DNA of 64,000 nt from Desmodus rotundus (taxonomy: Eukaryota; Chordata; Mammalia; Chiroptera; Phyllostomidae), in the NCBI RefSeq assembly GCF_022682495.2, contig NC_071397.1, forward strand, positions 14,909,082-14,973,081, in the 5' to 3' direction. Position 1 is the first letter of the stretch. The number at the start of each line of letters is the position of its first letter. The notes below the pieces were generated by a model. That model had not been told where the DNA came from. It saw only the letters and a list, made by a program, of their open reading frames with translations, and made no database searches. A program made the translations under genes and the position numbers. Below are positions 12,375 to 23,631 of this stretch, piece by piece.

Positions 12375-12560
12375 CAGTCCCTGAGCTAAGCACTTTCCAC
12401 TCATTACAACTTCATGTGTAGAACACTCTGCACGAGGTAGGCAGTATCATTACTCCTTTTATAGATCAGGAAACAGTTATATACCCGCCCAGAATAACAA
12501 TGATTTAGTAGAACCCAGACTGAAACCTAGAAAGTACAACTCCAGAATGTGAGTGCCTAA
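12375..12560 (-). mobile_element. MIR fragment
   Basis: The block 'gagctaagcactttcc' ... 'gaggtaggcagtatcatta' ... 'atagatcaggaaac' follows MIR order. Confidence 0.55.
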
Positions 12561-13480
12561 ACAACATCATTCAACTTCCTTACAATAAGATGGAGGAGAA
12601 AAGAAAGTCTTGCTACTATACTGATGCGATCTAAATAAACACATTTAGGTGATCTCATAATCCTTATTACAATTATAGCCTAGTAGACAATTCTCCACTG
12701 TAACTTGCTACACTTAAGCCCTTCACCATCTTACACTACTGTTTCCTTGAGTCCCCTCCCCAGGAATAAGAACTCCATTTGACCTTAGATTTTGTTAGTT
12801 AAAAATCTGAACATACTGCTAACTTACCTATCACTGTGTATTCTGTTTATCTTTTAAGATATCCACTTTAATTTCTCCCAGTTCTAACCACCATATCTCC
12901 CAATCTGGTGTCACCTGCTTCATCAGTTCCTACATCAGTGATCAGAGCAGGCCTCGCAAGGCCATCCTGCAGGGTGACGCTGAGGCCACTCTCAGTAATG
13001 ACAGCTCTGGAGGAGTGGGCATCAGAAGCGGCAATGGAAAGATCACCAGAGTAGGCGTGATGCACAGGCATGCACATTTGCCCAAATATGCTCACTTGTG
13101 CTCCTAAGACGATGTGTGTCATTGTGTGAATTCAACTTCAATTGTAAAAAAAAAGAAACCTGTGCCACGGAAACCACAAGCTGCAGGACAACATGAGCTG
13201 TCTGACAAGAAAGTCAAAGGCAGCGTGGATTTTCTGAGACAGGAAACACAGGAGGCCCACGGGGGAGGCGTCACTAGGGGAGAGCCCCTTGTCAGGCCCA
13301 GGCCAAGCTTCCTCATTCCCAGGTTCCTCATGTGGAAGCACCACCCCCAACTCAGGTGTTGCTTAGCAACGGGTGCTTAGTCCTAGCATATGGTGCTTAG
13401 TCCCCTCCACACTGCAGTTCCTGGACAGTTGGCAGGGTTTTCCAATGTCACTGGACCAGGTCAGTCCTATGACCCCAGTG

Positions 13481-13845
13481 ATGGCTTCCTGGTTGGGTGG
13501 CCTTGGCTCTGGCTTGTGGCAACCGGGCAGCAGTGTGGCTTCCTTCACAGGACACCTCTCCATCTTCACAAAAGAGGTGCTGATGAAGGAATCCCAAAAA
13601 GAGAAAGGACGCCTGACTCTAAGAGGAAGGAGGTGGAAGCCACTTAGGCAATTTTAAGAGTAGAGATGAGAGATTTAAACTCTTTATAGTGATCTAGTAC
13701 GGAAGTGGAAGATTAGAGTTTCAAATGAAGCAGCAAATTGCTGCCTAATGACCTTAGCTACAACAGACTTAGAAATCAAAGTCTAAAAAAACAGACAGAT
13801 AGTGCTAAAGAATAAGTTGCAAAAGCTCAAAAGTGACTTTTACAT
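13481..13845 (+). pseudogene. TRIP11: TRIP11 pseudogene fragment B, N-terminus
   Basis: It opens at 13481 with MASWLGGLGSGL, matching the GMAP-210 N-terminus (human starts MSSWLGGLGSGL). The product continues to FTKEVLMKES, then shifts frame. DNA similarity to fragment C continues ('gaggaaggaggt', 'caattttaagag') to about 13845. It ends about 60 bp before the first CD2AP-like exon on the other strand. It has no introns and is frameshifted, so it is non-functional. Confidence 0.82.
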
Positions 13846-13908
13846 TTAAAAAAATGCTTAATGAGGGAAATGGTGGAGTTAATCTCAGTAAAGTTTTATC
13901 CATGTTAC

Positions 13909-14096
13909 CTTTTCTGATTTCTTCTCTCCTATTTCACTACTGGGCGTTCTTGTCCTGAGTTTCACGGAGCCTTCTTTAAAAATATCTCCAAATCCAATTC
14001 CTCTAATTTTCTTTGGCTGTGTCACCGACGCAGGCGCACTTTCACTCCCACTCCCCAGAGAGGGGAAAGACAAGGTAGGCCCAGTCCAAGCAGCTT
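13909..14096 (-). pseudogene. CD2AP: CD2AP-like exon a (before the third SH3 domain)
   Basis: Between acceptor CTTTCAG|AA and donor AAG|GTAACA it encodes a linker with PSLGSGSE then [20 protein letters not shown] and SVKLRTRT, nearly identical to human CD2AP (podocyte adaptor protein). Its length is 188 bp. It is the first of five CD2AP-like exons in correct order. The more upstream exons were looked for between 14.1 and 24 kb and not seen. Confidence 0.85.
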
Positions 14097-14976
14097 CTGA
14101 AAGAATGATTTGTGTTTGAAGAATGACACCTAGCATCCTGACTATCTTGATAAACCCCTTTCAGAGTGTTTACATTCTATGCCACCTAATGAAAAAAATG
14201 GTTGAATAAAAATAATAACTTCAATGACTGAGTACTAACACATCCAAAAGAGTAAGATGTGCTTTATATTGATGTTTTTCTGGATGCTGTGTAATTAAAA
14301 CAATAACAATATAGGTGTTTTAATTACTAAAATGCTAATTAAGAAATCCAGGAAAACATATTATACAAGATCTTTATGACAATATGTCAGATTTACAGCT
14401 TTGGAAAAACATGACATGAAATGTGAAACTGAAGCATTAAAGAAATAAAGTTAATAATTTTTAATCGTTGTATGATTCAATCTGATCAATGTTAGGGTGA
14501 GTTTCCAAATACAAAACCTGGTAATATTAGCAAATTTTTATTTTAAAAAGTCAACAGTTCATGACCTGACATTTTAACTCATGGATGAAGTAACTAGGTC
14601 TAAATTTGAAGCAATCCATGAAAATTTTAAATTAAAACAGTAAAAAGTATTTTTAAAAGTTGAACATTATCTGGGTAAGAAAGTTGTTTCTACACGCATT
14701 CAATAGCAAATGTTCTTCTATAGAGGTCTCAACAAGTCAGTGAATAAACCCCATGGAAAAGCATCTGGGTTACTTTTTCAGTTCATTTTTCTGGGTAAAA
14801 GTAGCACAGCTCCTAACAGATAGTTAAAGGGCCTTGTAATCTAAGAAATAAAGTTCTTGAGTAAATCATCCATGGAAATTCCAGAACCATTTCAGAGTGG
14901 GGGGATGAGGGGTGGGGAAAACACATAATATCAGCTCATTGAACGAGTCTGATGAAGTTTAACAGTAAGAATAGCA

Positions 14977-15600
14977 CCGGGTGATAACAGTGACCGTCCT
15001 CACCAGGGGCCCAAATGGCAGCGGCAGGCTCCCGGGTGGCTGGGCTGCGGCTGCTGAGGTCAGCACAGCCCCGGCCAGCGGGCGCAGTGGTTGCGGTCCT
15101 CTGTGCGGGGACCCGGGCTGTGCACCGTGGCGCTGCCGCGGGAGTGGTTATTTGACATCGATGCAACGCGCGCTTCTGGAAGGGGGCTCGCTGCTCTGGA
15201 AAGAGCAGGGCAGCGCCTGTCCCTGTCACAGCGGCAGCTCGAATTTGGGATGTGGCTGCTGTGAGTGGCCTGTCCTGTGCCGGAGTCCGCGGAGGCCTGA
15301 GGCCCCTGATGGCCCCGCAGCTGGGGGCTAAGTCTCTTCCCGGCCCCCACGCCCTGAGGTGGCGGCCTTCATTGGTGCCTGGAGGTGGGAGAGGCACAGA
15401 AGGCCAAGGACCTCGGGGCCAGGCGTCCTTTTCGCCCACATGCTGGATGAACATCATTCTTGTCCTCCTGTTCCTCATGGCCTTAGAGAGCCAGGTCCCA
15501 GGGGCGGGGCGGCAGTGGCCGTGTGGGGTCCAGTTCAGTCAGTTCCTCTCTTGCCCAGGTGACTACCTTCTGGCCCCACGTGCCTGTGTTCGTGGTTACA
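14977..15600 (+). other. GC-rich unidentified block, possible old retrocopy
   Basis: It is markedly richer in GC and CpG than its surroundings. From 15016 the plus strand reads MAAAGSRVAGLRLLRSAQPR and about 26 more residues to a TGA near 15152, like a mitochondrial presequence. Long open frames also occur on the minus strand (14936-15478) and in another plus frame (15252-15620), which overlap and cannot all be real. I do not recognise the parent. It could be a retropseudogene 5' end or a small CpG island. Confidence 0.3.
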
Positions 15601-15815
15601 AAGTACTCACAGAGATGTAAGGTACAGTGTAGGGAATAGCGTCAATAATATTGTAATCACTATGTGTGGTGCCAGGTGGGGACTTGAATTATTGGAGGAT
15701 CCCACTGTCAATTATGTAATTGTCTAAGCACCATGCTGTAAACCTGACGCTAATGTAAAATAATATTGAATGTCAACTGTGATTAAACAAATAAAGTTTT
15801 TTTAAAAAAGGAAAG
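15600..15815 (+). mobile_element. L1 3' end
   Basis: The block 'gtacagtgtagggaatag' ... 'tattgaatgtcaactgtg' and a final A-rich run match the L1 3'UTR that is also seen at 53.85-54.17 kb. Confidence 0.75.
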
Positions 15816-16389
15816 CATGTCCCTAAACCACTAAGCAGAGCTCTGAGCACGGCTCCAGCCTGGTCACCAGTCCCTCCCTGAGTCACACATTATTGGCAGG
15901 CCATGGCCCATCTCTACCCAGAGCTTCTCCAGGCTCACTCGTCCTTGTCCTCAGGTGTCTCCTCCACTGTCTCACCTTCCAGGGCCAACTACCCGTTTCC
16001 AGTGCGCCCATGGTGCACAGTGCATGGGACTGACACCACCTCGTCATTGTTTATTCCTGTTCCCCCACCCCCAACCCTTTGTCAACAGTGAGCTCATCGT
16101 TTAGGTTTGAGGTCAGATGTCACCTTTTACCCACCCAAGGTCATTCTCTCTTTCTTGCCAAACCCCTATATTTGACCACTCATAACGGTTTTACACCAAT
16201 TGTGGCCACTTTTCTGGCCACAGAATTAGATGTAGACAGGTGGCCATTTGTGTTCAGTGAGTTTTAGGGAGAAGTCGGCTGGGAAAGGATTGAGCTTGTA
16301 GAAAGGATTTTTTCTGATAAGATGAGAGAGCGACACTAGGACAAAGGTTGTCTTGCCCCTCTTCCCCTACCTCTTTCTCCCTTCTGGCT

Positions 16390-16655
16390 TTCCAATCTGT
16401 AAGAGAAGGGAATGTCTGCAGCTATGGCAACCGTCTTGCTGCCATGAAGCCACAGCCTGAGGAATATGCCAAAATGTTGCAGGAGGGGAAAGAGAAGGAC
16501 AGAAAAGGCTTGGGCTTTGATGACAGGACCAAATTACTAAAACCACCCTGGGATCAATAACCTCTGGGTTAAAAAAAAAAAATTAATGCCCCAAGACTTG
16601 TGCCACTGTTAGGTCTTCTATTACCCGTGGTCAAAGTAGCCTGACTGATACTCCT
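16390..16655 (+). mobile_element. LTR-like old repeat
   Basis: The ending 'aagtagcctgactgatac' with preceding structure resembles ERVL-MaLR-type LTR ends. The family is not certain. Confidence 0.35.
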
Positions 16656-16699
16656 AACACCCTGTCTGAAGCAGCCTTCAACCACTCTCTGTCATATTC

Positions 16700-16904
16700 C
16701 ACTTCTAAAAAAAGGTCTTATTTTTAGAGAGAGGGGAAGGGAAGGAGAAAGAGAGGGAGAGAAACATTGATGTGAGAGAGAAATATCGACTGGTTTCCTC
16801 TCCTACATGCCCAGACCAGGGCCTCACTGCTAATAGAACTGGTGACCTTTCAACCTTCCGCTTTGCTGGAGGGGCCCAAGCATCTGAGCCACACCGGTCA
16901 GGGC
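16700..16904 (-). mobile_element. VES-like SINE (reverse)
   Basis: The AG-rich reversed tail 'agagagggagagaaacattg' leads to the reversed head 'ccacaccggtcagggc'. Confidence 0.87.
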
Positions 16905-16929
16905 TCTCATATTCTGCTTTAAAAAAATG

Positions 16930-17159
16930 TTTAATCCTCATGCAAGGATATGTTTTTATATTTAATTTTTGTATTTCTCAATGAAGGATATATTTACCAA
17001 GAAACACTGATATGAGGGAGAAACATGGATCGGTTGTTTCCCATAAACACTCTGACCGGGGATCGAACCTACAACTTAGTTCTGTGCCCTGACTGGGAAT
17101 TGAACCTGCAACCTTTTGGTGTACGGGATAACACTCCAACCAAGCCAGCTGGCCAGGGC
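16930..17159 (-). mobile_element. VES-like SINE (reverse), possibly two overlapping copies
   Basis: It has two reversed B-box-like stretches ('gatcgaacctacaac' and 'attgaacctgcaac') before the reversed head 'ctggccagggc', as if one SINE had inserted into another or the element is a dimer. Confidence 0.8.
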
Positions 17160-17847
17160 TCCGCTTGTTTTTTTAATCTATATAACTCATCAGCATGATA
17201 ATGCTTGGGAATGTTATCAATTAGTTTCGTTCCCCCAGGACTATGGAGGCAGGAATCTAGTCAATTTTAGTAGTGCTGTATTTCCAGGACGTAGGAAGTG
17301 CCTGACACTGTGTATGAGCTCAGTAGGTGTGTGCTGCACAAGTGCTGAGGGGAACGAACACCTCTGGTGACAACCCTGTGTCTTGTCTCGTAACAGATGT
17401 GAGCTCCTATAGGTCAGAGACCCAGTTTTATGGATTTTTATTTCCCTCAAACCTAACAGGCTTCCTTGCTGGAATATAGTAGGTAAATTATATTTTATGA
17501 ATGGATACGTATGCTCCCTGGATCCTTTCTTCAATGACCACCTCTCTACTTAAGATACAACTTGTGAGCATCCAATACTGGATGCCTTGATAAAGGAATT
17601 CTGAACTGTGGTTTCATTCGAGTTGAGCTTATGAGAAAATTTTATGATAGTCTTAAACTGGCAAAAGATCTTAGAGATGGACCTTGTAGACCAAGTTTGC
17701 AGATGAAACACTTCTGGTAATGCAGGGCTGGTCATCTCAGGAGACAGGGCCTACAATGAGGTTGGAGTTACATTAAATGTGAGTGGCCTCAAACAGGCCT
17801 CTTTGTGATTGACAGCTGTTGTCAAGCTGCTATCTATTCATCTTGTC

Positions 17848-19056
17848 ACCTTGGCTCTGGGGCAAGTGGAGAGCAGTGTGGCTTCCTTCACAGGACACAT
17901 CTCCCACTTCACAACAGAGGTGCTGATAAAGGAATCCAAACACCAGAAATAGACACCTGACTCTAAGAGGAAGGAGGTAGAAGCCACTCGGGCAATTTTA
18001 AGAGCAGAGAATGAGAGACTTAAAACTCTTTGTAGTGATCTAGAACAGAAGTAGGAAGGTCAGAGCTTCCAATGAAGCAGGAAACTGCTGCCTAAGGACA
18101 TCGAGTACAACAGAAATGCTGAGAAATCGAACATCTGAAAGGAAGGCAGATCATGCTAAAGAATGAGATGCAGAAGCTGCGGTCAGCCACTCAGTCAGGA
18201 AATCCTGGAGCTGGCCTTGTACAAAGTGTATCCATGGAAGAAGCGATGAGAGTTCAACAAGCGCAGTCTGATGCTATAAATAAAATAATGAGAAGGAGTA
18301 GCTTAAACCATGATAAGGTACTTACTTCATTGACAACAATCAAAATGTGGAGAAGAAATCAGCACAAACTCAGCACAGGGCAGCTTTGCAATGCCCACGA
18401 TGGTCTTTTAGGTCAGTCTGAGCTTATTTGACCACAGCCCTTCGCCGGATAAATGAGCTCAGAACGCACACTCTCTCTGAAGATAATGAGATCTGATGAA
18501 CTCAACGAGTCTTCCAAAGTGCTCCAAAAAGAGCTTCAAGAGCTGAGAAAAATCGATGCAGAAAAAGAGGCAGCAATTAGAACTCTCGAGAAAAATCACC
18601 AGAGATCATCAGATTAAATTGCTGCCACCTCTGAACTAGAAAGAAAAAAAAAACATGAATAAACTGATTCAGAAATCAAGCAGCTAAAGGAGAAACAAGA
18701 TGTTTTACAAAGGCTACTTATGGAAAAAAGAGCTCTTAAAGCAAAAAAGTGATGAATTTCTCTCTTTAAGTGAAAATTTCGCTAATAAAGTGAGTAAAAT
18801 GAACTTTTGAGGCAGGCGGTAATCAACCTGAAAGGGAGATTATTGAATTTTGAAGGTGATATGTGGAAACTAAAACAGAAAAATGAAAAGTTAATAGAAA
18901 CATCGAGGGAAGAAGAAACAGAAAATCAAGCAGTGCTAAAGGCAAATCTGAGACTTTCTATGATGAGGAACGAGAAAGAATTAGAGTATGTTGTGGTGAC
19001 AAAGAAGGCTCTTGCTGTAGAGCAACTATTAAAAAATAATAAAAAGAACTGAGCAA
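17848..19056 (+). pseudogene. TRIP11: TRIP11 pseudogene fragment C, N-terminus joined to distal coiled-coil
   Basis: From 17848 it matches the GMAP-210 N-terminus and fragment B. Around 18150-18300 it runs from LKNEMQKLRSATQSGNPGAG straight into SMEEAMRVQQAQSDAINKIM, which in the parent lie some 200 residues apart. It then jumps again at about 18370 to a region resembling GQLCNTKDLLLG of the parent (human about residue 1150 or later, recalled) and on to SEIKQLKEKQDVLQ and LRQAVINLKGRLL at 18670-18850. It ends near 19056. Multiple stops are present, at for example 18430 and 18750. It is an internally deleted, intronless dead copy. Confidence 0.85.
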
Positions 19057-19059
19057 GAT

Positions 19060-21469
19060 GGGGGAGTTAATATAGAGTCCTACCCTATAAAAATTCCGTA
19101 GAAGATTCTAGGTATCGGTATATTTTTTAGACACCCAGGTAATTCTATATGCCACCAGGATTGAGAACAATTGTACCAAGCTACCTTTCTAGCTTAGTTT
19201 CTCAAAATTCCTCCAAGGTGCTTATAGCCAATTCCTGAATATGCCAAGCTTTCTCTCGTCCTTTTCATAGTCTCTTTCTGTGAAATCACCTGTGTTTTGC
19301 TAGTCAACACATTCTGTTCATTTTCTAAGTCCCTGCATAAGGCCACCTCATTATTATGCATGTCAACTATTCAACTGAGAATTGTCAAAATATACATTTG
19401 AAAAATGAAATATATATAAATAAATAAATCTTCCTAATAACTAGCAGAAACCAGTTGCCTGATATATATATATACATAGTGATTCATTTTATATTATTGC
19501 ATGTTTAACATTTGCTTAAGTCTGTTTCAGGTGGGGTTATAAATAAAGAATATTGTTTACTGCTCCTTACGAGGTCAAGATTATCTTTAGGTTCAGACTG
19601 AAGTGGTATATGACACATATCAAAATGTTCTTTGTAGAACATTATAGACTGGCGTTTCCTTTTGGTAAGCGCGCTAACTATAAAATTCAGTAGAACCCTG
19701 CCACAGCTCCCCTCTCAGGGCCTGCGTACGACAGGCTGTCACAGATGGAGAGGCTTTTGAGTTTGGCGCCTCCAATAATAAATGCCCTTCACTGAGTCTT
19801 AAGCACGTGGACCTTGATTTGATGTATTTCACAGCGTCAAATATCTCATTTTTACATTTCTGAAGTGTGACAAAACCAGTCCTTCCCCATCACCAGCAGA
19901 TCTTGCATTAGAAAAGGAAAACAAACTAATGTACAACTTTCAACAACATCAGAAATGTCATTAAACCCGAAAGGAGGCCTCATTCCTTTCGGAGTTCGAT
20001 TATACGTTGAAAGAGTCAGTTAGTTTAATCATGGAGACAACCACCACAGTATCTCTACAGAGCAGTTGTCCCCGTTTGTTACTCACCAGCGGGGAGGACT
20101 TACTGTAGACTCAGCTGCCTCTGGCGAGGGCCCTCAGCCAGCCCCTGTCACCCACCACGCCCTTCAGGTTTGCCTTTTCAGGTTTCGCACAGCCATGTTG
20201 AAACTTGGGGCCAAGGTTGTCAGAGGGCAAGAGAACAACAGACAACAAACAGAGATTCCTGAGGCTCGTGGTTTTTATACTGACAGGCCAGAAGGCATCT
20301 GACACCTCTCCACAAGCGTCCCTCCCAAAGCTGCGCTCTGGGTGGAAGAGGACGACCTTCCCCATTGGAGCAGAGGACTGCTCTTCCAACCAGGGCACAC
20401 CAGTAGCTGCGCTCCCCTGCCAGAACCTCCCAACAAGCTCTCGAGGTCCAATATAAAACCACAAGAACAGGCCGTGGAATCAAAGCGCTGCACTCCTGTC
20501 TCTCACAAGTCGTGGAGAGGATATGCTTGATTCGCTCTGCGTTCAGGGACTGTGGTCTTTTGGGAGGGGCTCCTCCGTCCCTCATTGTTCCCTACCAAAT
20601 GCTTAAATGTATCAAGACAGACATCACCAGTGGGAACATGTCTTGTTTTGAAACATTTAAAAACAAGAGGATTTTTTATCTATAAGCCAGTTTTCATGTA
20701 TCCATTCCTGGAGACCAAGGCATAAATGCACATGACTATAAAATATTCCCTAAAAATGTGAGAGATCCCCATAAAATCAACAGCTCTCCAAGTCATCACT
20801 GCAATGAAGTCTCACCAAAAAAGACAAAAAAAGACAGAAATGAGCTCGAAACACTGAACATGATTCCTAAGGATCCCTCTCCCAGCCCCGCAGTTACCTC
20901 CTCCTTACCACTCCCAGAGGAGCACGGCCAGCGCCGCCCTTCCCTCTGCGTCCGCACACAGGACTCCGACTTGCTGGTCAAAAAATCAGCCTCCAAGAAT
21001 ACTATGCTACTAGCAATAACTGTTTAACTGGGAGTACTTGCCAGTAACTGCAAATGGCCATGGGGCTGGTGGGGAAACTGAGTCCATCTCTTGCCCTCTC
21101 CGGGGTCTGTATCCCCAGCAACCTAACCTTTTCTGGAAATGCTATTTGGGAAGCAGAACAGAAACTCTGAAATACATGGTAAGGGAGTAAGTCCTCACAG
21201 AAAAGGGAAATCTGGCCACACTCTCTATGCACCGTTGCTCTCAGACGACAGACTGTGGGAAGGAAGGGCAGGAAACACCGGAGCTGCGGAGCGGTGGTCC
21301 TCACTGCAGTGAGAGCCTCCTGCTGCCGTGGGACCAAGACCCCCAGGGTGCTTTGATGGTTGTGCACTGACCCCTAGGCTGGGCTTACTTACATTCGCTG
21401 GTTGTCAGAAGTTTCTGGTCCTGCTGGGGTTGGGGAGGAGTCACAGAACGTCCCACTCTATCCTCTAAG
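19060..21469. other. Unassigned intergenic region
   Basis: It holds a (TA)-rich run at about 19460-19480 and a GC-richer patch at 20050-20590 where open frames overlap on both strands. TATA-like stretches at about 20272 (plus) and 20448 (minus) may hint at an LTR. No gene is supported. Confidence 0.35.
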
Positions 21470-22262
21470 CTCTCCAAGCCAGAGTGGTTCCAATTGTCTG
21501 AGTTTGGGAGCTTTGTGGGCTGTACTGGAAGTGGTCTGTTTCTGTGGACACTTGGATAGTCCCCCTGCTGGGGGAAGAGGGCACTGCAGGTGGGGCTTCT
21601 CCAGGGAACTCCGGTGGTGCTCCTGACTGCTCCTGGCCTCTGTCCTCATGGGGAGAAGGTGCTGACAGCCAAGAGCAGGAGTGTCCAGGGCCCCTGGGAC
21701 ATGTAGGTCAGGCCACTGCTAACCAGGAAAGCCAGGAAGTCCACCAGGACCCACATGGGGATCATAAAGAGGACAGTGTGGAAACCCAAGATGTTCAGCA
21801 GCTGGAGATGGTAGATGCACAACTCTCTTAACACTTTTATGGAGAAAAAACTCGGAGCGAGAGGCACAATGTGGCTGCCAGAGTAATAATCAAATTACAG
21901 CTCAGAAACAGTGGCCAGCAGGAAGCCGCTGATGCTGAGGTTGAGCGACAAGTACATCAATGGTCAGGCAATGGTGCAGGCAACGGATGCAGCCTGCAGG
22001 TGCCCCAGACTGGCAGCGCGCGGGCCTGGGGGTGGGAGGCTTGAGGCATATGCCAGGTGCCAGAGCAGTGGTGGAAGCCCCGTGCACTGCGCCAGGATGT
22101 GGCACAGAGGCAGGGTCACTGGGAACATAGGAGGTGGCCAGGATCACCCTGCAGACAATGTTGCGGACAGCAATGAGCACTTACCAGAGGAGGCGCAGCC
22201 CTGCCACCTGGCGTGTGTTCTGCGCTCGTAGCACCGCTGCTTCCACCCGCTGCCATTCAACC
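21470..22262 (-). pseudogene. SLC35E1: SLC35E1 processed pseudogene
   Basis: The minus strand carries, in order, pieces matching the nucleotide-sugar-transporter-like protein SLC35E1: VAGLRLLW; LCHILAQCTGLPPLL; YLSLNLSISGFLLATVSEL; VLRELCIYHLQLLNILGFHT then FMIPMWVLVDFLAFLVSS and WTLLLLAVS (about 21660-21850); and a C-terminal FPQQGDY stretch at about 21570. The large central part of the parent and the last membrane helices are missing, frames shift at least three times, and there are no introns. It is a decayed retrocopy. The source gene is elsewhere. Identification rests on recalled human SLC35E1. Confidence 0.8.
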
Positions 22263-23429
22263 TCAGCAGCCACCATCCCCCTTCCAGCCTGCTGGCTTGT
22301 GATTTTGCTTTCCCCCAGTGACGTAAACTATGTAAGAGCAAGGTTGTGCTTAAGAACTGAAGACAGGTCAGGTGAAAACAAAGGTAAATTTTTACGGCTA
22401 AAAATATTCATAGCAGCAACTTTTAAAAGATGATTCTTGGTCATTTTGTTGCTATAGCAAAATAAGGCCATTAAGTTTGTGACACTTCTTATTTCTGGTT
22501 TTAATTGATTGTCTCATTCTGTTCATACATTTCTGTCTCATTTGAAGTTTAAATGCAAGCAAAACAATGTTTAGTGACAAATCTAGAGAGCACTGTTTTT
22601 TGTTTTCCCCCCTGTGATCACAGTGAGAACCATACAAAAAAGAACCATCTATTATTCCTTGCCCACTTTCTCTTTCTATCTTCAGCCTTAAATTTTCTAA
22701 AGACGTTTCAGAATTAAATTTTGTAAAGAAGCTTTGTGGTCACACACCCACATACCACTAATACTGAAATACACTTAGGAAAATTAGTAGTGTTGTGTGT
22801 TTCAAAAATAACAAAGCCAAACAATACATACACAAATAATTCAGCAATGACTGATTCTGTGCTATTGACCTCTGGTCTGCCATTTATTCTTATTCATAAT
22901 AAATAACAAAGATTTAGCCCCCAAGTAAAGGCTATCATTACACACCAATTTGTGTTGCAATCTTTATGAATAGGAAGTAATAAAATTCCCATTTCCAGAA
23001 CTGTTAAAATACTAGATTAAAGTAATCAGTTTTCCCTTTGAATATGAGCTTGTTTGGTTTTTACTTTTTGGTCAAAGGCAGAAAAATTGAGACAGTGCTT
23101 TAATTACTTTTCTATTCTGACTGAGGAAGTTCATAAGCAAATACTTTAAATGCATTTCCAGACTCATGACCATCTTGATTTCATGTGCTAGGGAGAGAAT
23201 GACCTGCAGAAAGTTTAAGAATAGCCCGAAATCTGCTGGAAACTCCCCCCACCCCATTATTAGGGGGAGGAGGAATCACTTAATAGATTTTGCCAGACAG
23301 AAAGCTCGAGGATGATTTCTAGGATACATTGTTTTTATTTCTATTTCACAACTTTCATTAAAAGATAATACTATGTTGCTGTTAATAAAATGAATTTTAA
23401 CCTCCAAAGAAAGGAGAGCCAAAGACTAA
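22263..23429. other. AT-rich intergenic sequence
   Basis: I see nothing I can name here; no open frame is convincing. Confidence 0.45.
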
Positions 23430-23631
23430 TACCATATTTTTCAGACTATAAGATGCACTTTTTTCCCCAAATTTGGGAGGAAATGGGGGTGAGTCTTATA
23501 GTTCAAATGTAGCTTACCTGGCTTGCTGGGGGGCGGGGCGGTGGTGGAGCAAATTTTTTTTCCTATTTTCTTCCTCTAAAACCTAGATGCATCTTATGGT
23601 ATGGTGCGTCTTATAGTCCAAAAACACGGTA
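23430..23631. mobile_element. Palindromic DNA-transposon MITE, about 200 bp
   Basis: The left end TACCATATTTTTCAGACTAT and the reverse complement of the right end TACCGTGTTTTTGGACTAT are long inverted repeats, each continuing into ATAAGAYGCAC. TA dinucleotides at both ends fit a Tc1/mariner-type insertion, but the superfamily is not proved. Confidence 0.75.

Noticed and set aside
12868..13122. 84-codon minus-strand frame
   Set aside because: I could not match it to a protein family, and no splice or coding context supports it.
14936..15478. 180-codon open frame on the minus strand
   Set aside because: It lies in a GC-rich block where stops are rare, overlaps long frames on the other strand, and matches no family I know.
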